Assembly (NCBI RefSeq): GCF_041146795.1
Contig: NC_135176.1
Location: forward strand, 19,665,786 to 19,729,785
DNA length: 64,000 nucleotides
Direction of reading: 5' to 3'
Source of the DNA: Maylandia zebra
Taxonomy: Eukaryota; Chordata; Actinopteri; Cichliformes; Cichlidae
The position numbers were made by a program, and so were the translations under genes. Shown here one piece after another: positions 10,801 to 22,985 of this stretch. The notes beneath the pieces were generated by a model, which saw only the letters and a list, made by a program, of their open reading frames with translations, was not told the DNA's origin and did no database searches. The number at the start of each line of letters is the position of its first letter. Positions within the stretch are counted from its first letter, which is position 1.

Positions 10801-13800
10801 CATTCTGTGCTCCAGTTCTAGTGATTGACATTCCACCATCACAAATTATTTGTTAACTTTATGTGATGTAAGCATTTGTTTTATGAATACAAACTAGGGG
10901 ATGTTGTATAAGAATGGGTCAGAGCCAATCACCCAGACCCTCTGAGCAGGATTAAAGCAGCATCCAGGTATTTATCTGTCAGCTCATGTTTGCTACCTTG
11001 GTTAACAATGCTGAATTGGCTCAATGTCCAATCACTTTATAGATCTTAATGCAGAGAGATCAGGTCACTTTTTATATTTTATAGCAAAAGTGTTAGCTGC
11101 AGAATCACAAACAAAGCTGTGATGTCAAAACATCACAGCTTGAAAATTATTGAAAATTATTTTGTTATTTTATTAATATTATTATTTTATTTTATTTGTG
11201 TCTCAGTAGACTTCAGTGCATTCAGCACAAAAGGTGCCAGAAGACTTTGTGTGACTTTGCTTGTAAAATATGTTGACTCATCCTGCCTCAGAGGCATTAA
11301 TGCAGGACTTTATAAACCACTGGGTGATACCACAAGTGCTGCATACATTTTAATGCGCAGGAAAGCATGTGTTGAATTGATCATTTCATGGCCAGCTGTT
11401 TGGTCTTTTTGTTGGTAATATGTGGCGCTTCACTTCATTTATATCTAAAGGTCATGCTTAAAAAAGAACTCACGCAGCGTCCTTATTGAACAGCACTGTG
11501 GCCCAGCCAGGCATGAAGCCCGGCTCTCTGGTAAACCACAGAAGCACGAGCAAGATAAAGAGGACGAGTACCGCCACCTCTGCAAACTTGATACGTCCCA
11601 GCTTCTTGTACTCCACTTTCATCACTGTGTATGCCGCTCTGTTGCTTTCACTTTTCTCACCACAGCCAAATGACTTCTTCAAACTGAGGAGAGCAACAAA
11701 AAGATATAGCATATCTCTGCAGATGCTAAAAAAAAGTCAGTTTTACTTACAGCGTAGATTAATTTATTTTGTGCTGTTTGAGCAGCTTTTCTGAGGATAG
11801 TTTAAAATACCTGGGTTTGTTTCTGGCTGATTATACTTACTTGAAGCCCAGGAACATAAAATGAAGCCAGAACCAGGCGAGCACCAGCATGAGCACCATG
11901 CTGGGAAAACAAAAGCCAAACCAGCTGGCAAAGTTGATCACGTCAGTATTGTTAGGGAAGATCCTTCACAGAAAGAAAAACAAAGGGATGTGAAGAGAAG
12001 ATACAAGTGGTTCAATGAGCAGTGACACACCTTGAAGATCATTTCTGTTTGTGTGTTGAATTGGGTTTTTTGCCTTACTCGTCCATTTGGCCCTTGAGGA
12101 TGAGATTAGGCGTGGTCCCTGTGAGCGTGGCCGTGCCTCCAATGCTGGCAGAGTAACACACACTAAGACTCATCCCTTTGGTCAGAAGGTCATACTTCGC
12201 TTCTATGGATTTTTCTCTGAACTCTCGCTGTGTGTCATGTACATCTGGATCAAAACACAATAAGACAGAGATGTTATTGGAAGGGTTTCTTCTAGAAGTC
12301 CATATGTGTATGTAGCATTTTTACTTACACACAGGATCCTGTGTGTCTCTTTCGTGTATCGTCTCCAGCTTGGTTTGAACTTCCAGCTCAAATGCGTGGT
12401 TGTCCGCATCTTGGATCTGGAGATCACGCTCATTTGCCTGGGTCTCTGTATCTTTCAGCTGCTGTAGCACAGCGTGTGCGATGGGTAGCATCATGGCTGT
12501 GGTGGCTGTGTTGCTGATCCACATGGACAGGAATGCCGTGACGCTCATGAAGCCAATCATTAACCTGCGTGAGAGGGAATGGTGATGATGATAACGAGGA
12601 GGCATGAGTGAAAAATCCTCAACATCCTCACTAGTGCTCTGGGTGCATTGTTTTTTAAATGTTGCTGTACTGGGCAGCTCCTTGAACTCCTGGAGCAGTT
12701 TGCAATACCACCCTGTCAAAATTCAAGAACCATGCAAGTAAAGACATAGCTACGTCTACAAACGATAGATGTTTCTGAATGAAAACAGAGAGCAGTTATT
12801 TGTTGCCATCTTTATTGATATTGATTGTTTATTAATTTTATTAAATTTAATCTTTTATTCCTTTTCCTTTAGAGGCGACCACACCTGGCTTAAATTAGAT
12901 GGCATTAGTGTTTGTGCTTGTTTGTCATCCTTATTAAACTCACAGGTAAAGTTTCTCATTATGGGAAACATCAAATGAATATTTTTTTTGCCATTTATTC
13001 AAACAAAACAATGGTGATGCAAAGAATCTATCCGGTATGACGTCACTAGCCGTGTCTGGGCCTAAACTCCGCTGCAGGTCCATATATCAAACGAGCATTA
13101 CTGAGAGTTGAAAAACTGTCTAAAGTCTTTCATCTTTAATGAAATGATCAGCGTTCTGCTCTACCAGGTGTAACAATTGAGTTTAACATCCAGGCATCCA
13201 TGAAAACGGAATTTATGACATTTAACGGAGTTAGAAGTTAGCAGGAAGTTAGCTCGATAGCTTCTATCTAAATACAATATAGCATGTCCTGACTGCGGGG
13301 TTTTGGAAACAAATTAAAACGTACAGCTCTGTTATCACTTCCAACATAAATGAAGACAGAAAACTAAACAGCAGTGACGTTTGTAGGGTTACTGAAGTTT
13401 GGCTAGCTGGTATATAATGATGTGCTACGTGACCGCTAGCGACACAGCTATGTTAGCATAGCAAGCTAACTTTTTTCCCACTCGATAAAAGTTAACGTGA
13501 GTGTTCTGGGTGGTCAGGAACAAATGTAATCGCATGGCAGGATGCTGTAAAAGGACCAAACTTCAGCCAGGAGAACAACTGAGATAATCCATCCACAATA
13601 TGAGGTTAGTCATTCATATACTGCTGCATGGGCTGGACTGTAGTTATATTCTAAGGTTTTAAAAACTGAGCTTAAATAAATGATTAGCAGTAATAAAAGC
13701 CGAGGGAGGTAAACAGTGATCACTGACTGTTTTAGGAGCTTTTTGAGATTAAATAGAAGAAAATACAAAACATTAAACATGTTAACAACACAAAAGCCAT

Positions 13801-16800
13801 ATTAAACGCAGACTACTTTAGGTCCGGAAGTAGGATCCGTCACGTCATCACTTAACAACCGGATTCTGAAAGACTTGTAGACTTGTATGTCAAGGCTCTC
13901 TTACAGCGATGGACGAACACCAACCAGCAGCAAAACCCGGAGAGCGATTCGTTTATGGAGGTTCCAGTGTTCGACCGCGATGGCCACCAGCAGACCTCCG
14001 ATGAACAGCATGTTCGAGTCTTTCAGATACTCAATACTGACCTGAAACAGATCACACAGTCGCTAACATTAGCACATGGATCAAAGGTAACCTGTGGACC
14101 TACATGTATCATCAAATATGCTTTATGAGCAATAAACGCAAAAAAACGGGATCAGCAGTGTTACCATGCCAGTAGAAGTATGGCATAAAAGAAGTGACTG
14201 GGGGTCACATCACACTTTCAATAACTGTTGTCCTTTTTAACTTCTATTTTCCACACTAAACTAACTGAAGAGTTTCTTCCCTTGACACTCCTATTTGCTT
14301 TCTCATGCGACACACAGTGTTGTATCAACACTTTTTAATTCAAGTTCCTCATAAATGGTCTTTCTGTTCTCAGTGCAATTAAAAAAAATATATCCTAAAT
14401 TATATTTAAAATCTCTGATTTTCATTTTATATTCATAAGCAGGAGCAAAATTTTCTTACGTGTGTCAATAACTCAGATTTTTATATAGAATCATTTTAAA
14501 AATAAAGACAGTTTTATGTATAAGATACAATATAATAAGATAATAAAATAAATAATAAAAGGTTATGTGGTCCTGAGCAGGTTCTAAAATGATTTAAATA
14601 GAAACTCAGAAAAACAACAACACACAACATTTTACACAGTGTCATTACTAATTAACCAAAACTAAAAACAGAAGCAGTCAGTGAAGTGAAGTACACAATG
14701 CCATGAATCAATTTTAACAGTAATAACTTGACGTAATCCTTTTCTGCACAGCTTTATTGGTTTCTCACATAGTTCTGGAGGATTTGGGCCCGGCTCTGTT
14801 CAGAAATGGCCTTTCCAAACACTGACGAGCAGCAACAATTGCTTCTCTAAAATCATTGCTCCTTGGCATTGTGTTAACAAACACATTAATGCGCCAGACC
14901 AACAAACTGGCAAATCTTCTACTTTTTTAGAGGTGCTGATAATCCGTTAATCAAGTTCATTTTATTAGCAGCACCTGGCTGCCACTTACGCTATTATTTC
15001 CTGTTGAAGCAGTGAACGTTTTACATTATTGCTGTGTTGTGTTATTAAAATATACTTATGAAGCACAGAGGTGGAAAAAAATAACCCTACATCTCCACCC
15101 TTCATGATGCCCATCATAGGAAAGAGGATGACTGGCAGTAAGGCAGTCACAGCCAGAGGCATGCACTCTGTGCACCAGTACAGAGCCATGAGGATGATCG
15201 CGTAGCCACATCTGGCTTCCTGTAAACACAGACACATAAATATAACATCACAATCACTAACATGTGATTTGATTACATTTTGTGCAGACGCACACAGAAG
15301 CAGAGACCAACCCACAGTTTGCAGCAAAGTGCATACATGGTGTTAGGTATTTTAGTACCATGGGAGCATTTACTGGATATTGTTTTATAGTGACATTATG
15401 CAGGAAAACTCTGTCATTCAATAAGGCCCCTTTGTTTTAGTTATTTTTCTCTTTGACCCAAGAATTGATGTGTGAGAATCACAGGCTGGTACAAGGTTGA
15501 AATACCACAGAGATCACTCCCTCAGCTACATTAGTTTCTTAATCTTTTAGACGCCTGTTGAAGGCCAAATGGTTTGTTTCAGATTTCACTAATGTAAGAA
15601 CTCTTTGTTTTGTGCCTTGAAAATATGTCGCTGAGATAATCACAATTGTAGCTGAATTGATAAACTACACAAAGGATGCTTCTTCACCCAAGGGCAGGAA
15701 GACGCTGCCTTATCTTGGTCTGTACTGGTTTAAACTGATAAATCTGCTGTCTCATGAATTTTACCCTCTATATAAACTGTTGTACTTGTGAATAAAGTTG
15801 AGTCACTTTGGGAAGACAATCTAAAGCAGTCTCTGTTTTCTTGTTCTCCCAAGCTGCTCCCGAGCTCGTACTAACACGCTGAATGGCATGCTTGAATATT
15901 ACTTGAGAATATATTTGACTGTGTTACAGACTAAGGGACATTCTCTGCTGATAGGTGAAGGTACATTCTCTGCTGATAGACGTCCACGCCTCGAAGGAAG
16001 TCGATCCACGGATTAGGCCCTGGAAACCGTTTCCTTCACATGGAATTTTCCTTTCGCTTATCTTTTCTTTTTAAAAGGCACCAAGTCTCTATACATGCAG
16101 ATAGCAGCAACCCTTGATCATAAAACAAACAGTTTGTCGTGTTCACATCTCACAAGATAAGTTTTTACCATCCTCAATAAAAGTTATAAAATCTCTTTAA
16201 GCTCCCGACACAAAACATTCCACTGCAGACAAGACACTGATAAAGCTTAAGTTTCAAAAAGATTTCCTAAAACATTATAATAAAACGTACAAAATAATAT
16301 TCGTGTTATTATCTACTTTACAGTTATATTTTAGACAGCTACACCGTTCTCTTGCAGCTTTTGTGTAATGGAATGCATCGTATATTATAGAAATATTTTT
16401 TACTACAAGTCTGTGTATTTAAGCGTTAAATCTAATGTCTACATATTAAATAGAGAGCTCAGTATAATTACAGGTAACACAGGCTCTAATTTATTAACAG
16501 TAATAGGGGTCATATTGGGTAGTGTAGTTTGAGCCCACCATCTTTATGTGTCTTTAATTGCACTGTAAAGCACAAAGGTTCAGCTGAGCACCACAAAGCC
16601 CGCTTTGTTTCTTATCCTTCATACATTAACAGACCACTTCAGCACTTTCAGCAAAAAATGAAGATGATAAAATCAATTTGGTGGTGAATTCAGTTGCTAT
16701 ATGTCAACACATAAGAGATTACATGGCTTGCAGGGATTTTGAGGTGACTGTGTTTAGTAATCATATTAAAAAACTGGCCCTGGATGTCTACGGTATCTTT

Positions 16801-18475
16801 CGATTAAATCAAGTCTTTCAAAGTGAGAGACGTGGTGACTGAGTTAAGTGCACTCAAAAAATAACCTGCAGACATGTAATGTCACAGCAGCTTATGTTTG
16901 TGTCATGATCTTGGGTCTTTTGACCCGGCGTTTTGAGTTTTAGCCTATTTTGATGTTTTTGATTTATGTTTAAGTCCTTTAGGTTTTCTAAGTTCATTTC
17001 TACAATGCCTAAGTTGCTGTTATAGTTCATTGTTTTTTATATTCCCCTTGTTTCTTCTACCCCTGTGTTTAAGTTTCCCTCGCCCTTTATGCGTTTCATG
17101 TCTGTGTGTCTTATGTTGTCACGTTCGTGTTTTCATGTCTGGGTTCCATACTTTTTTCTGTTTTACTGTGAGAGTCCCTGTCCTGTATGCAGAGTGTCTA
17201 TTTTGGCTTCTCCCTTCCCCCTCATCAGGTCTGATTTGTCCACCAGTTCCCCATCCTCTCATTATCTTTTTGTGTACTTAAGTCCTTTGTCCTCCTTTGT
17301 TCAGGGTCAGGTCATCTGTTGTCTTTTGCGCCATCTCTCAATGTTCCAGGTATTTTTGTATCCATGCCAAGTTTCATTTTTAGGGTTTTTTATGTTTATT
17401 TTTAGTTTCCCCAGTTTAGGTCATTGTTTATTCTCATCTTTGTTTGCCTTATGCATTACTTTAGATTTCTCCATCAGCCATGTTAAATGGTTCACTTTTT
17501 GTTAATTCAAGTTTTGTTCCACGTTCCTTTGTGTCTGTATTTGGGTCCAGTTTTGTTATAGAAATAAAAATGCAGTCTATTAAAGAAAATCATCAAAACT
17601 ATATAAGAATATCATCTATGCTTCTCTCCAGACGGCCTGCGTCCTCACATGGGGACATTAAATTTTGGCTTTTTTGCATCTTAAACTTCATTCTGTTCAA
17701 CAAAGTGTTTCTTACTTTGCTATACAATGTGTTTATTGTGTTGTCCTATAGAAGAAAACTGGTACCACATGAGGCTGTTACAACATTGTAATAACTTAAC
17801 CTCTTCAACGATTTTAAGATTTATCAGGGCCCGAGGTCAGGGAGATTAAAAATGAACCCCAAATAAGAGCCTGGGTATCAGGAGGATAATTGACCAATGT
17901 TGTAGTGTGAGTATTTGTTTATTTTTTAGAAATAACCATCATTAGTCCACATGTTTTCAGCAGATTCAATAACTGCAACAAGAGAGACATGTTAATAAGT
18001 GTGAATAAAACACCTGACTTTAAAAGCTTTTTAGCCCTTGAATTCGAACAACATTCAAACACCATTTATGTTATCCACTACAGACAGACGGACAAGCCTA
18101 GCCTGTTTAACTGTGATTGACTGCACTTCAAGTAAATTCACTCAGGTGAGAGTGTATAGTTTTAAAGGTGGGCATCAGCGTAGGTCAGTGATCCAACACT
18201 TAAATCATAGATTTAAAAATAATTACAAGATCTGTTCTTTAAGAACAAGTGTCAGATTAACTGAACGGGTTATAGCCAAACTTCTCAAATTGCACGTGTA
18301 CAGATTAGTCTGGTCAGTGAATATAAATCTTTAGCTGTTTTTTTTTTTAAACAAATACACTCACCGATGAAGGATAGACGAGAGGCAGAGGAAGGAATAC
18401 AAGCGGCGTGACGAATATGATGATATAGTTCCTGTGGTGCCACAGAAGATGCAGCACTCTCTCCCAGTTATACAT
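7804..18475 (-). CDS. slc13a2: Sodium/dicarboxylate cotransporter SLC13A2 (NaDC1), complete, 12 exons
   Basis: Electrogenic Na+-coupled carrier of succinate, citrate and related dicarboxylates at the plasma membrane. Coding exons in transcription order: 18475-18365, 15219-15091, 14041-13905, 12564-12329, 12244-12079, 11963-11841, 11683-11474, 10277-10180, 10012-9897, 9544-9383, 9298-9161, 7935-7804. Together they give 1758 nt (585 aa plus TGA), close to human SLC13A2, and all phases agree. The start [14 protein letters not shown] leads into the first membrane span. Family signatures include [15 protein letters not shown] (exon 3), a first SNT motif at residues 143-145 and a second at 481-483, and [18 protein letters not shown] near 520-540. 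The cytoplasmic loop across exons 4-5 is long and charged. NaDC1 is preferred over SLC13A5 or SLC13A3 because of the AIAVEHWN and LPIAHAVL segments and the vtn/sebox neighbours. No frame damage was seen. Confidence 0.95.
8134..8329. repeat. Near-perfect 62-bp inverted repeat in a slc13a2 intron
   Basis: Arms 8134-8195 and 8268-8329 are reverse complements with a single difference (a C/T that would still pair as G-U in RNA). The spacer is 72 bases. The arms contain GGCCCAGATCTGG, itself nearly palindromic and repeated just outside at 8100-8113. It lies in the last intron of slc13a2. Open frames on both strands here mirror one another because of the symmetry and are not genes. Confidence 0.85.
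8218..8397. repeat. Direct repeat overlapping the inverted repeat, 133-bp period
   Basis: The block beginning AGGCCAGTTGCAGACACACT at 8218 recurs at 8351 with few changes and runs on through TGGCCCTGTGCT in both copies. With the inverted repeat this forms a compound GGCCC-rich repeat, probably a dispersed fish element of unknown class. Confidence 0.6.
8500..8650 (-). mobile_element. SINE tail fragment (AFC-like)
   Basis: This segment (AATGGACTCAATC..., ...GCGCTTTTCTACTC, ...CTTTCTCTAAACT) is clearly related to the body of the SINE at 54011-54261, in the same orientation. The tRNA-related head is missing, so it is a 5'-truncated copy. It lies in the last intron of slc13a2. Confidence 0.55.
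8675..8905. repeat. Second GGCCTGGCACACATCTGG-type repeat pair
   Basis: The block around 8678-8730 (ATAAACAGTGCCATC, then CCTGGCCCACATCTGG) recurs around 8852-8905 (ATAAACAGCGCCATC, then CCTGGCACACATCTGG), roughly 175 bases apart. It resembles the GGCCC-rich repeats 300-500 bases to the left, so the two may belong to one family. Confidence 0.5.
13028..13860. mobile_element. Candidate DNA element in slc13a2 intron 3
   Basis: The left end reads CCGGTATGACGTCACTAG and runs to GGCCTAAA. The right end, reverse-complemented, reads CCGGTTGTTAAGTGATGACG and runs to CCGGACCTAAA. These shared words suggest diverged terminal repeats around about 830 bp. The interior has TTAGC/GCTAA-rich DNA (13245-13260, 13445-13475) typical of fish non-autonomous elements, and no coding capacity. 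It ends only about 45 bases from slc13a2 exon 3. Family unassigned. Confidence 0.35.
14740..14990. mobile_element. DNA-transposon end fragment, related to 52230-52440
   Basis: This sequence and the one at 52230-52440 share CGTGTTAACAAACAC-like, CCAGA..AGCAAACTG-like and ATCAGCAGCACCTG-like blocks in the same order. The text around AGCAGCAACAATTGCTTCTC resembles a dispersed teleost DNA transposon. It lies in slc13a2 intron 2. The exact family is not assigned. Confidence 0.45.
15420..15990 (+). mobile_element. Possible solo LTR of a retrovirus-like element (fossil, doubtful)
   Basis: The segment contains, in order, TATATAAACTG near 15768, then a GTGAATAAAG signal near 15790, then a T/C-rich stretch, a layout typical of the promoter and polyadenylation parts of a long terminal repeat. 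No internal coding region or partner LTR is visible and the ends are not defined, so this would be an old, broken remnant if real. It lies in slc13a2 intron 1. Confidence 0.25.
16905..17570. repeat. T/C-rich dispersed repeat in slc13a2 intron 1, class unresolved
   Basis: From about GTGTCATGATCTTGGGTC onward the + strand is strongly T- and C-rich for some 650 bases, with recurring CTGTGTGTCTT, TTCATGTCTG and CCTGTCC words. It resembles T-rich tails common in fish dispersed repeats. The open frames within it (for example 17065-17505) are artefacts of composition. Confidence 0.4.
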
Positions 18476-20605
18476 GATGCTCTCAAAAAATGAACTAACA
18501 ACTGAAATAAACTCTTTCTAAGTGTTGCAGGTAGGTCAACGCTAACACAAACACTAGTCAGTATGAAGAAGAGGCACAGGGCAGCTGTGGAGCTGAAAAC
18601 TGAGCTCAGGTGGGTTAACAGTAGAGGTCTGCTCCACAGAAAGTCACTGTGGTAAAGAGAATAAAGTCAGTGCAATTTTCTGTCTATATCTCTGGTAGCA
18701 TATCAAACATTAACTCATAGAGATCAACATCCTTGACAGAGAAGCAGCTGACACTGTTGGGAAAGAGCAAAAAGTAGCTGCAAAAGCAGAATAAGGGGGA
18801 GGGACTGGAGACGGACAGCCAAACAATAGAGAGACTTTATCATGTGAAGGAGTGCAGTTCCAGTAACTTAACCAAAGGTCAATATCTGTGTAAGTTTCAC
18901 CTGAGATGAATTTCTGAATGATTCAAATTTTTCAATAACTGATTCATTAAACAAAGAAGGGAGTTGATGTCAGTTGATGTCAAACAGCACAGCGAGAGAT
19001 GAGGTGTTTTAACCTAAAATGCACCGATTTTGACAAAAAAACAATCATAGCCTCGCTACAGCCATAATTAGGTTATATGAACATTATTTTATCTCCTGTC
19101 TGACTGTTGTTACTGCGTCAGATGTTATTTCTCATTGCTGCATAGCTCATTGTAAGACTAGAAAAGTATTCTAAAGTATGATTTCATACAGTCAGCAGGT
19201 TGCATGTGTCAGAATAGGATAGGAGGAACCCATACTCCTGCATCTGCCCTGTAACAAAGAACAACTTGAAAAAAAAAACTCAACGTCTTAAAACAATGAA
19301 ATCATTCAGTGGATTAAAAGCTTGTGACTGTTGCTGCTGACTTTGCAAAAGTTCTGGCAACCAGGATTTTCTCGTTCAATTGCGACATTGCGATGAGATG
19401 TCAACAGCTGTCTAGTTTCTTCCACTTTTTACACTTTTTTTAATATAATTTTTTTTTTTAAAGGCAAAACGCTGGGAAGTTTGTTGTTTAAGAATAGCAT
19501 TTAAATTGTAAACCATGTTATCTTAAAATGGCAACCACAACTTTGCCTTTAAACACAAACACTTCCATCTGGGACATTTAACAAACAGTGGCTGGTGATT
19601 TTCAAGGAATCCCAGTGAATCTTTGTAAAGACTTTATCACAAAAGTTCTTTGTCTTAAATGAAGATAAATACCTCCCATGACTCAAAAACACCATCAATA
19701 TACACAGCAACTCAGATTAGAAGCTTATATTAGTCTAAAAACCAGTGATCATATCATGCGATTAATACTCATATATCACTCTTACACAGCACACTGGCAT
19801 CACTGCAAACTCCCGGTTGTTTTATAAATTACTTATTACTGCAGTTCATATAGGAAGTTCATAAGAGATTGAGGCATAAAACGTCTGTTAAAGATGAACA
19901 CTTCTATTGATCATAGATGATCATGTTGGTCTAATCTGACTAAATGTTACTGAGGAACGTTCTGGTATTAAACATGATGAAAACAAAAAAAGGGCAAATG
20001 TAGTAATTAAAACAAGAAAAAGCAGCCAAAGCAAAAACACTGGGTGACCTTTCTATGTTCATGTACAGCTTAGGAGTTTTAATAATAAAGGCAGTTAATC
20101 ATTAAAGCAATAGACATAATATAGCATCCACACAGATTAGTGTTTTTTATTTATTGGGTTTACTGAATGATTTATGAAGGGAGTTTGGTTAGAAAGCACA
20201 CGTACAGATAATCATTGTTTGTGTTTTCCAAATCCTGTATGCAAGAATTTCAGGCTTCTTGAAATTAAAATAGTAATGAAAGGTTCTGCATCCAACTAAG
20301 TTTAATCTAACAAAATAACAATCCAAATGTTAGAATTTTAGATTTCCATAATCATTATACATCCTCTGACACCTTTATCAGGTTTGCCGCCTTCAGAACT
20401 GCCTTAATTATTTATGACATGGATTCATGTTGGAAATATTCCTCAGATTTTTGGTTCAGACTGACATGATCACATGGTTTCTGCTGCTTTGTATGCTGCA
20501 CATCCATGAAATTACTATCTTGCTCCACCACATGTCAAAGGAGCTATATTGGATTGAGATCTGGTAACTGTGGAACTATGTGAGTAGAGAGAACTCATTG
20601 GCAGG

Positions 20606-20633
20606 TAATAATAATAATAATAATAATAATAAT
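20606..20633. repeat. (AAT)n microsatellite
   Basis: About nine uninterrupted AAT units. The open frames crossing it on the minus strand are low-complexity artefacts. Confidence 0.9.
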
Positions 20634-21102
20634 GACAAGAAGAGAAGGGGAAATAAAGGGCGGTTGGGTTGCTGGGGGGTGCTAGGGTGGGATGAGTCAG
20701 AGTGATCTTCATTATGAATACTATGGTGTTTCAGTAAGGGAGGGGTAATTAATGCCCATCCACATGACCACACAACATGTTCTTGCATTTTCACCCAAAG
20801 AACTACTTCTTGCTGAATAGTTTCTCTCTCTCTCTCTGAGCCTAAGAGATGATTGTGTGAGGAAAATCCCAGGATATCATCAGGTTCTGAAATACTCATG
20901 CCAGTCCATTTAGCACCAACAACCATGAGATGTTGAAAGTTTCTTAAATCATCTTTTCTTCCCCTGTTCCGCTGCTCAGTTTGAACTTCTACAGGGCATC
21001 ATGACCCCATCTACACCCATCTACATGCCTAAATGCACTGAGTTGGTCCCATGTGATTAGCTAATAGATATTTGAGTTAATGAGTGAGTCGCTTTGCTGC
21101 TG

Positions 21103-21128
21103 TTTTTTTTTTTTTTTTTTTTTTTTTT
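21103..21128. repeat. Poly-T tract, 26 bases
   Basis: An uninterrupted T run, possibly the A-tail of an old retroposon on the minus strand. Confidence 0.85.
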
Positions 21129-22339
21129 ACTGCCTGAAATTAAAGAACAAGACTGAGCTGAACATTGCGTCTGTACTGTTTTTATGACTGTTCTGTAATG
21201 AAAAGCTCAAAGGTTTTAAAGAGCCAACCTCTTTTTTCCAATAATGAACAGAAGAGCTGACTTGTACATGAACCGGATTAATATTTGACACCAAAAGAGA
21301 CCAACTGATAAAAACTGTGTATGGATTTAGATGTTCTGTCACTCTCACAAAATCCTTATTTGTTGGTCACACTTTTTGATGAATCATTACTCATTAAAGG
21401 TGCAATTTGAGAGAAAACCCACTGTAAAGACCTCTAAACAATCAGCACCCAGCTTTATGGATGAAGTGCCTCCAATTGTAATAAGGCTGTTCTGCCAGTA
21501 CAATTTAGTCATACTGATAAGATAACAACATGCATCCTGAAAACAGTGCAAATGTTGAATATAACTTACATAACAAACTAATATTTACTATTAGTGCTAT
21601 AAAAATCACACTTTTATTCTATCAAGATTACCTTGGAAACGCCATTGCACTGCATTTTGATGTTATAGTGCCAGTACAATAATAATCAAGTCATGTAATG
21701 TTAATTTGTTTTTCTGCACAGACCAGAGAACATTTCTACACCTGCTCTCATTACAGTCATGGTTTAAACATCACTAAAAGAAGAATCTGGACCATTATTT
21801 TAAGAGGGCAGCATCCACTTACATTTAAGGAGGGCTATATAAATATGATCTGTTTTATGTTTGATCAGTGTAGAACTCACAATTCAATATTGTTGTGACT
21901 GAGTGCTTTTTAAGGGGACTTTGCATCCTGTATATAAACACCTTTCCCATCTTTTGGCATATTAGCAACAATAGGAGCGAACAGAGGTACCTTCCACTTT
22001 AAGCTCCCGTGAAACAACTCTGTGCATTTACTTGTTTAGTTATTTTTGAAACATTATCTTTTATATCAATGTCACAACTAAAGTTATTACCTTGAGTTTC
22101 ATTGTTTTATTTGTCCTGCTGTTAATTTCAGGGGTTCTGCCAGATGTGTGCATTTCAGTAGATTATACTTTTACAACAATCAGCCAGAAAATTCAGGATG
22201 ATGCTTCTGAGTCTTTAACATACTGCATGCTGTCCTTACTTCTGTCTCTACTGGCACTTGACAAGTTTGAATAAATAATAAATGGTAAATGGTCATCGAG
22301 GCAGACAAAAGCATTTTTTATAGTGACAGCATGCAGGGT

Positions 22340-22985
22340 TTAGCAATAAGTCAAATTTGTCAAAAAGGAAGTTCTGTGTCTCCGCAGGAGCCCATTTTAG
22401 GTCCAATCTTCTTCTTCTTCTACATATAATTATTCTCCTTATAGTCTCTGTTATGTTTAAAATTTTATGCTGATCACACACAGATATATCGGCCTCGTAG
22501 ATCATCTGACCCTCCGCGGTACACTGAGCTCTCTGAATGGCTGCCTTTGCAAAGTGTTTTTCATGCTTTTATTTCCTCACACCGAGATTACTGCAACAGG
22601 CTGTTTATTTGCCTGAGCCAAATAAATCTATTGAATGACTGCAGACTGCCAGGATTTTAACTAGACCAAAGAGATGGCATTGTATCACTCCTGTTTAGGC
22701 ATGTTTACATGTTCTCCCAGAATGTTTTTTAATTGATTTTAAGAGTTCACCTCTTATTAGAATGTGCAGCACGTACCTTTAAATCCGCAGGCAGAGGTCT
22801 TTTATTTGTTCTAGGTGTCCAGCTAAAACCTAAAGAGGACAGAGCATTTGCAACAAGGTGCCTGAGGAAATCAGATCTGTTGCAGTCAGCCACTTCCTTT
22901 AAGTCGTGTCTTAAAGCGTCCTTTTTTTTAAAGGCTTTCAATGATTTTAAGTTTTACATTTACTTACAGTTACTTTTTTAGTCCC
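22340..22985 (+). mobile_element. L2-type LINE fragment (3' part, decayed)
   Basis: The sequence keeps recognisable pieces of the L2/Maui reverse transcriptase in order: a Pro-Gln-Gly-like/ILGPI-like block near 22388-22420, a Tyr-Ala-Asp-Asp-Thr-Gln-Ile-like region near 22465-22490, a HAFISSHRDYCNRL-like block near 22560-22610, and a C-terminal RAFATRCLRK segment near 22840-22875. Reading frames are interrupted and the 5' part is missing, the usual state of LINE copies. It lies upstream of vtn. Confidence 0.65.

Larger units (their letters stand above)
18476..22339. other. Intergenic region between slc13a2 and vtn, left part
   Basis: The first few hundred bases above 18475 should hold the slc13a2 5' untranslated region and promoter, but no clear TATA box is seen. 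Simple repeats are (AAT)n at 20606-20633 and a T-run at 21103-21128. No exon-like frame with family resemblance was found. Confidence 0.5.

Noticed and set aside
13883-14128. Plus-strand open frame of 81 codons
   Set aside because: It is the shadow of slc13a2 exon 3, which reads on the minus strand with conserved residues.
17030-17505. Plus-strand open frames rich in Phe, Ser, Cys and Leu, looking like membrane protein
   Set aside because: Composition is due to a T/C-rich dispersed repeat; there is no start context, family match or splice structure.
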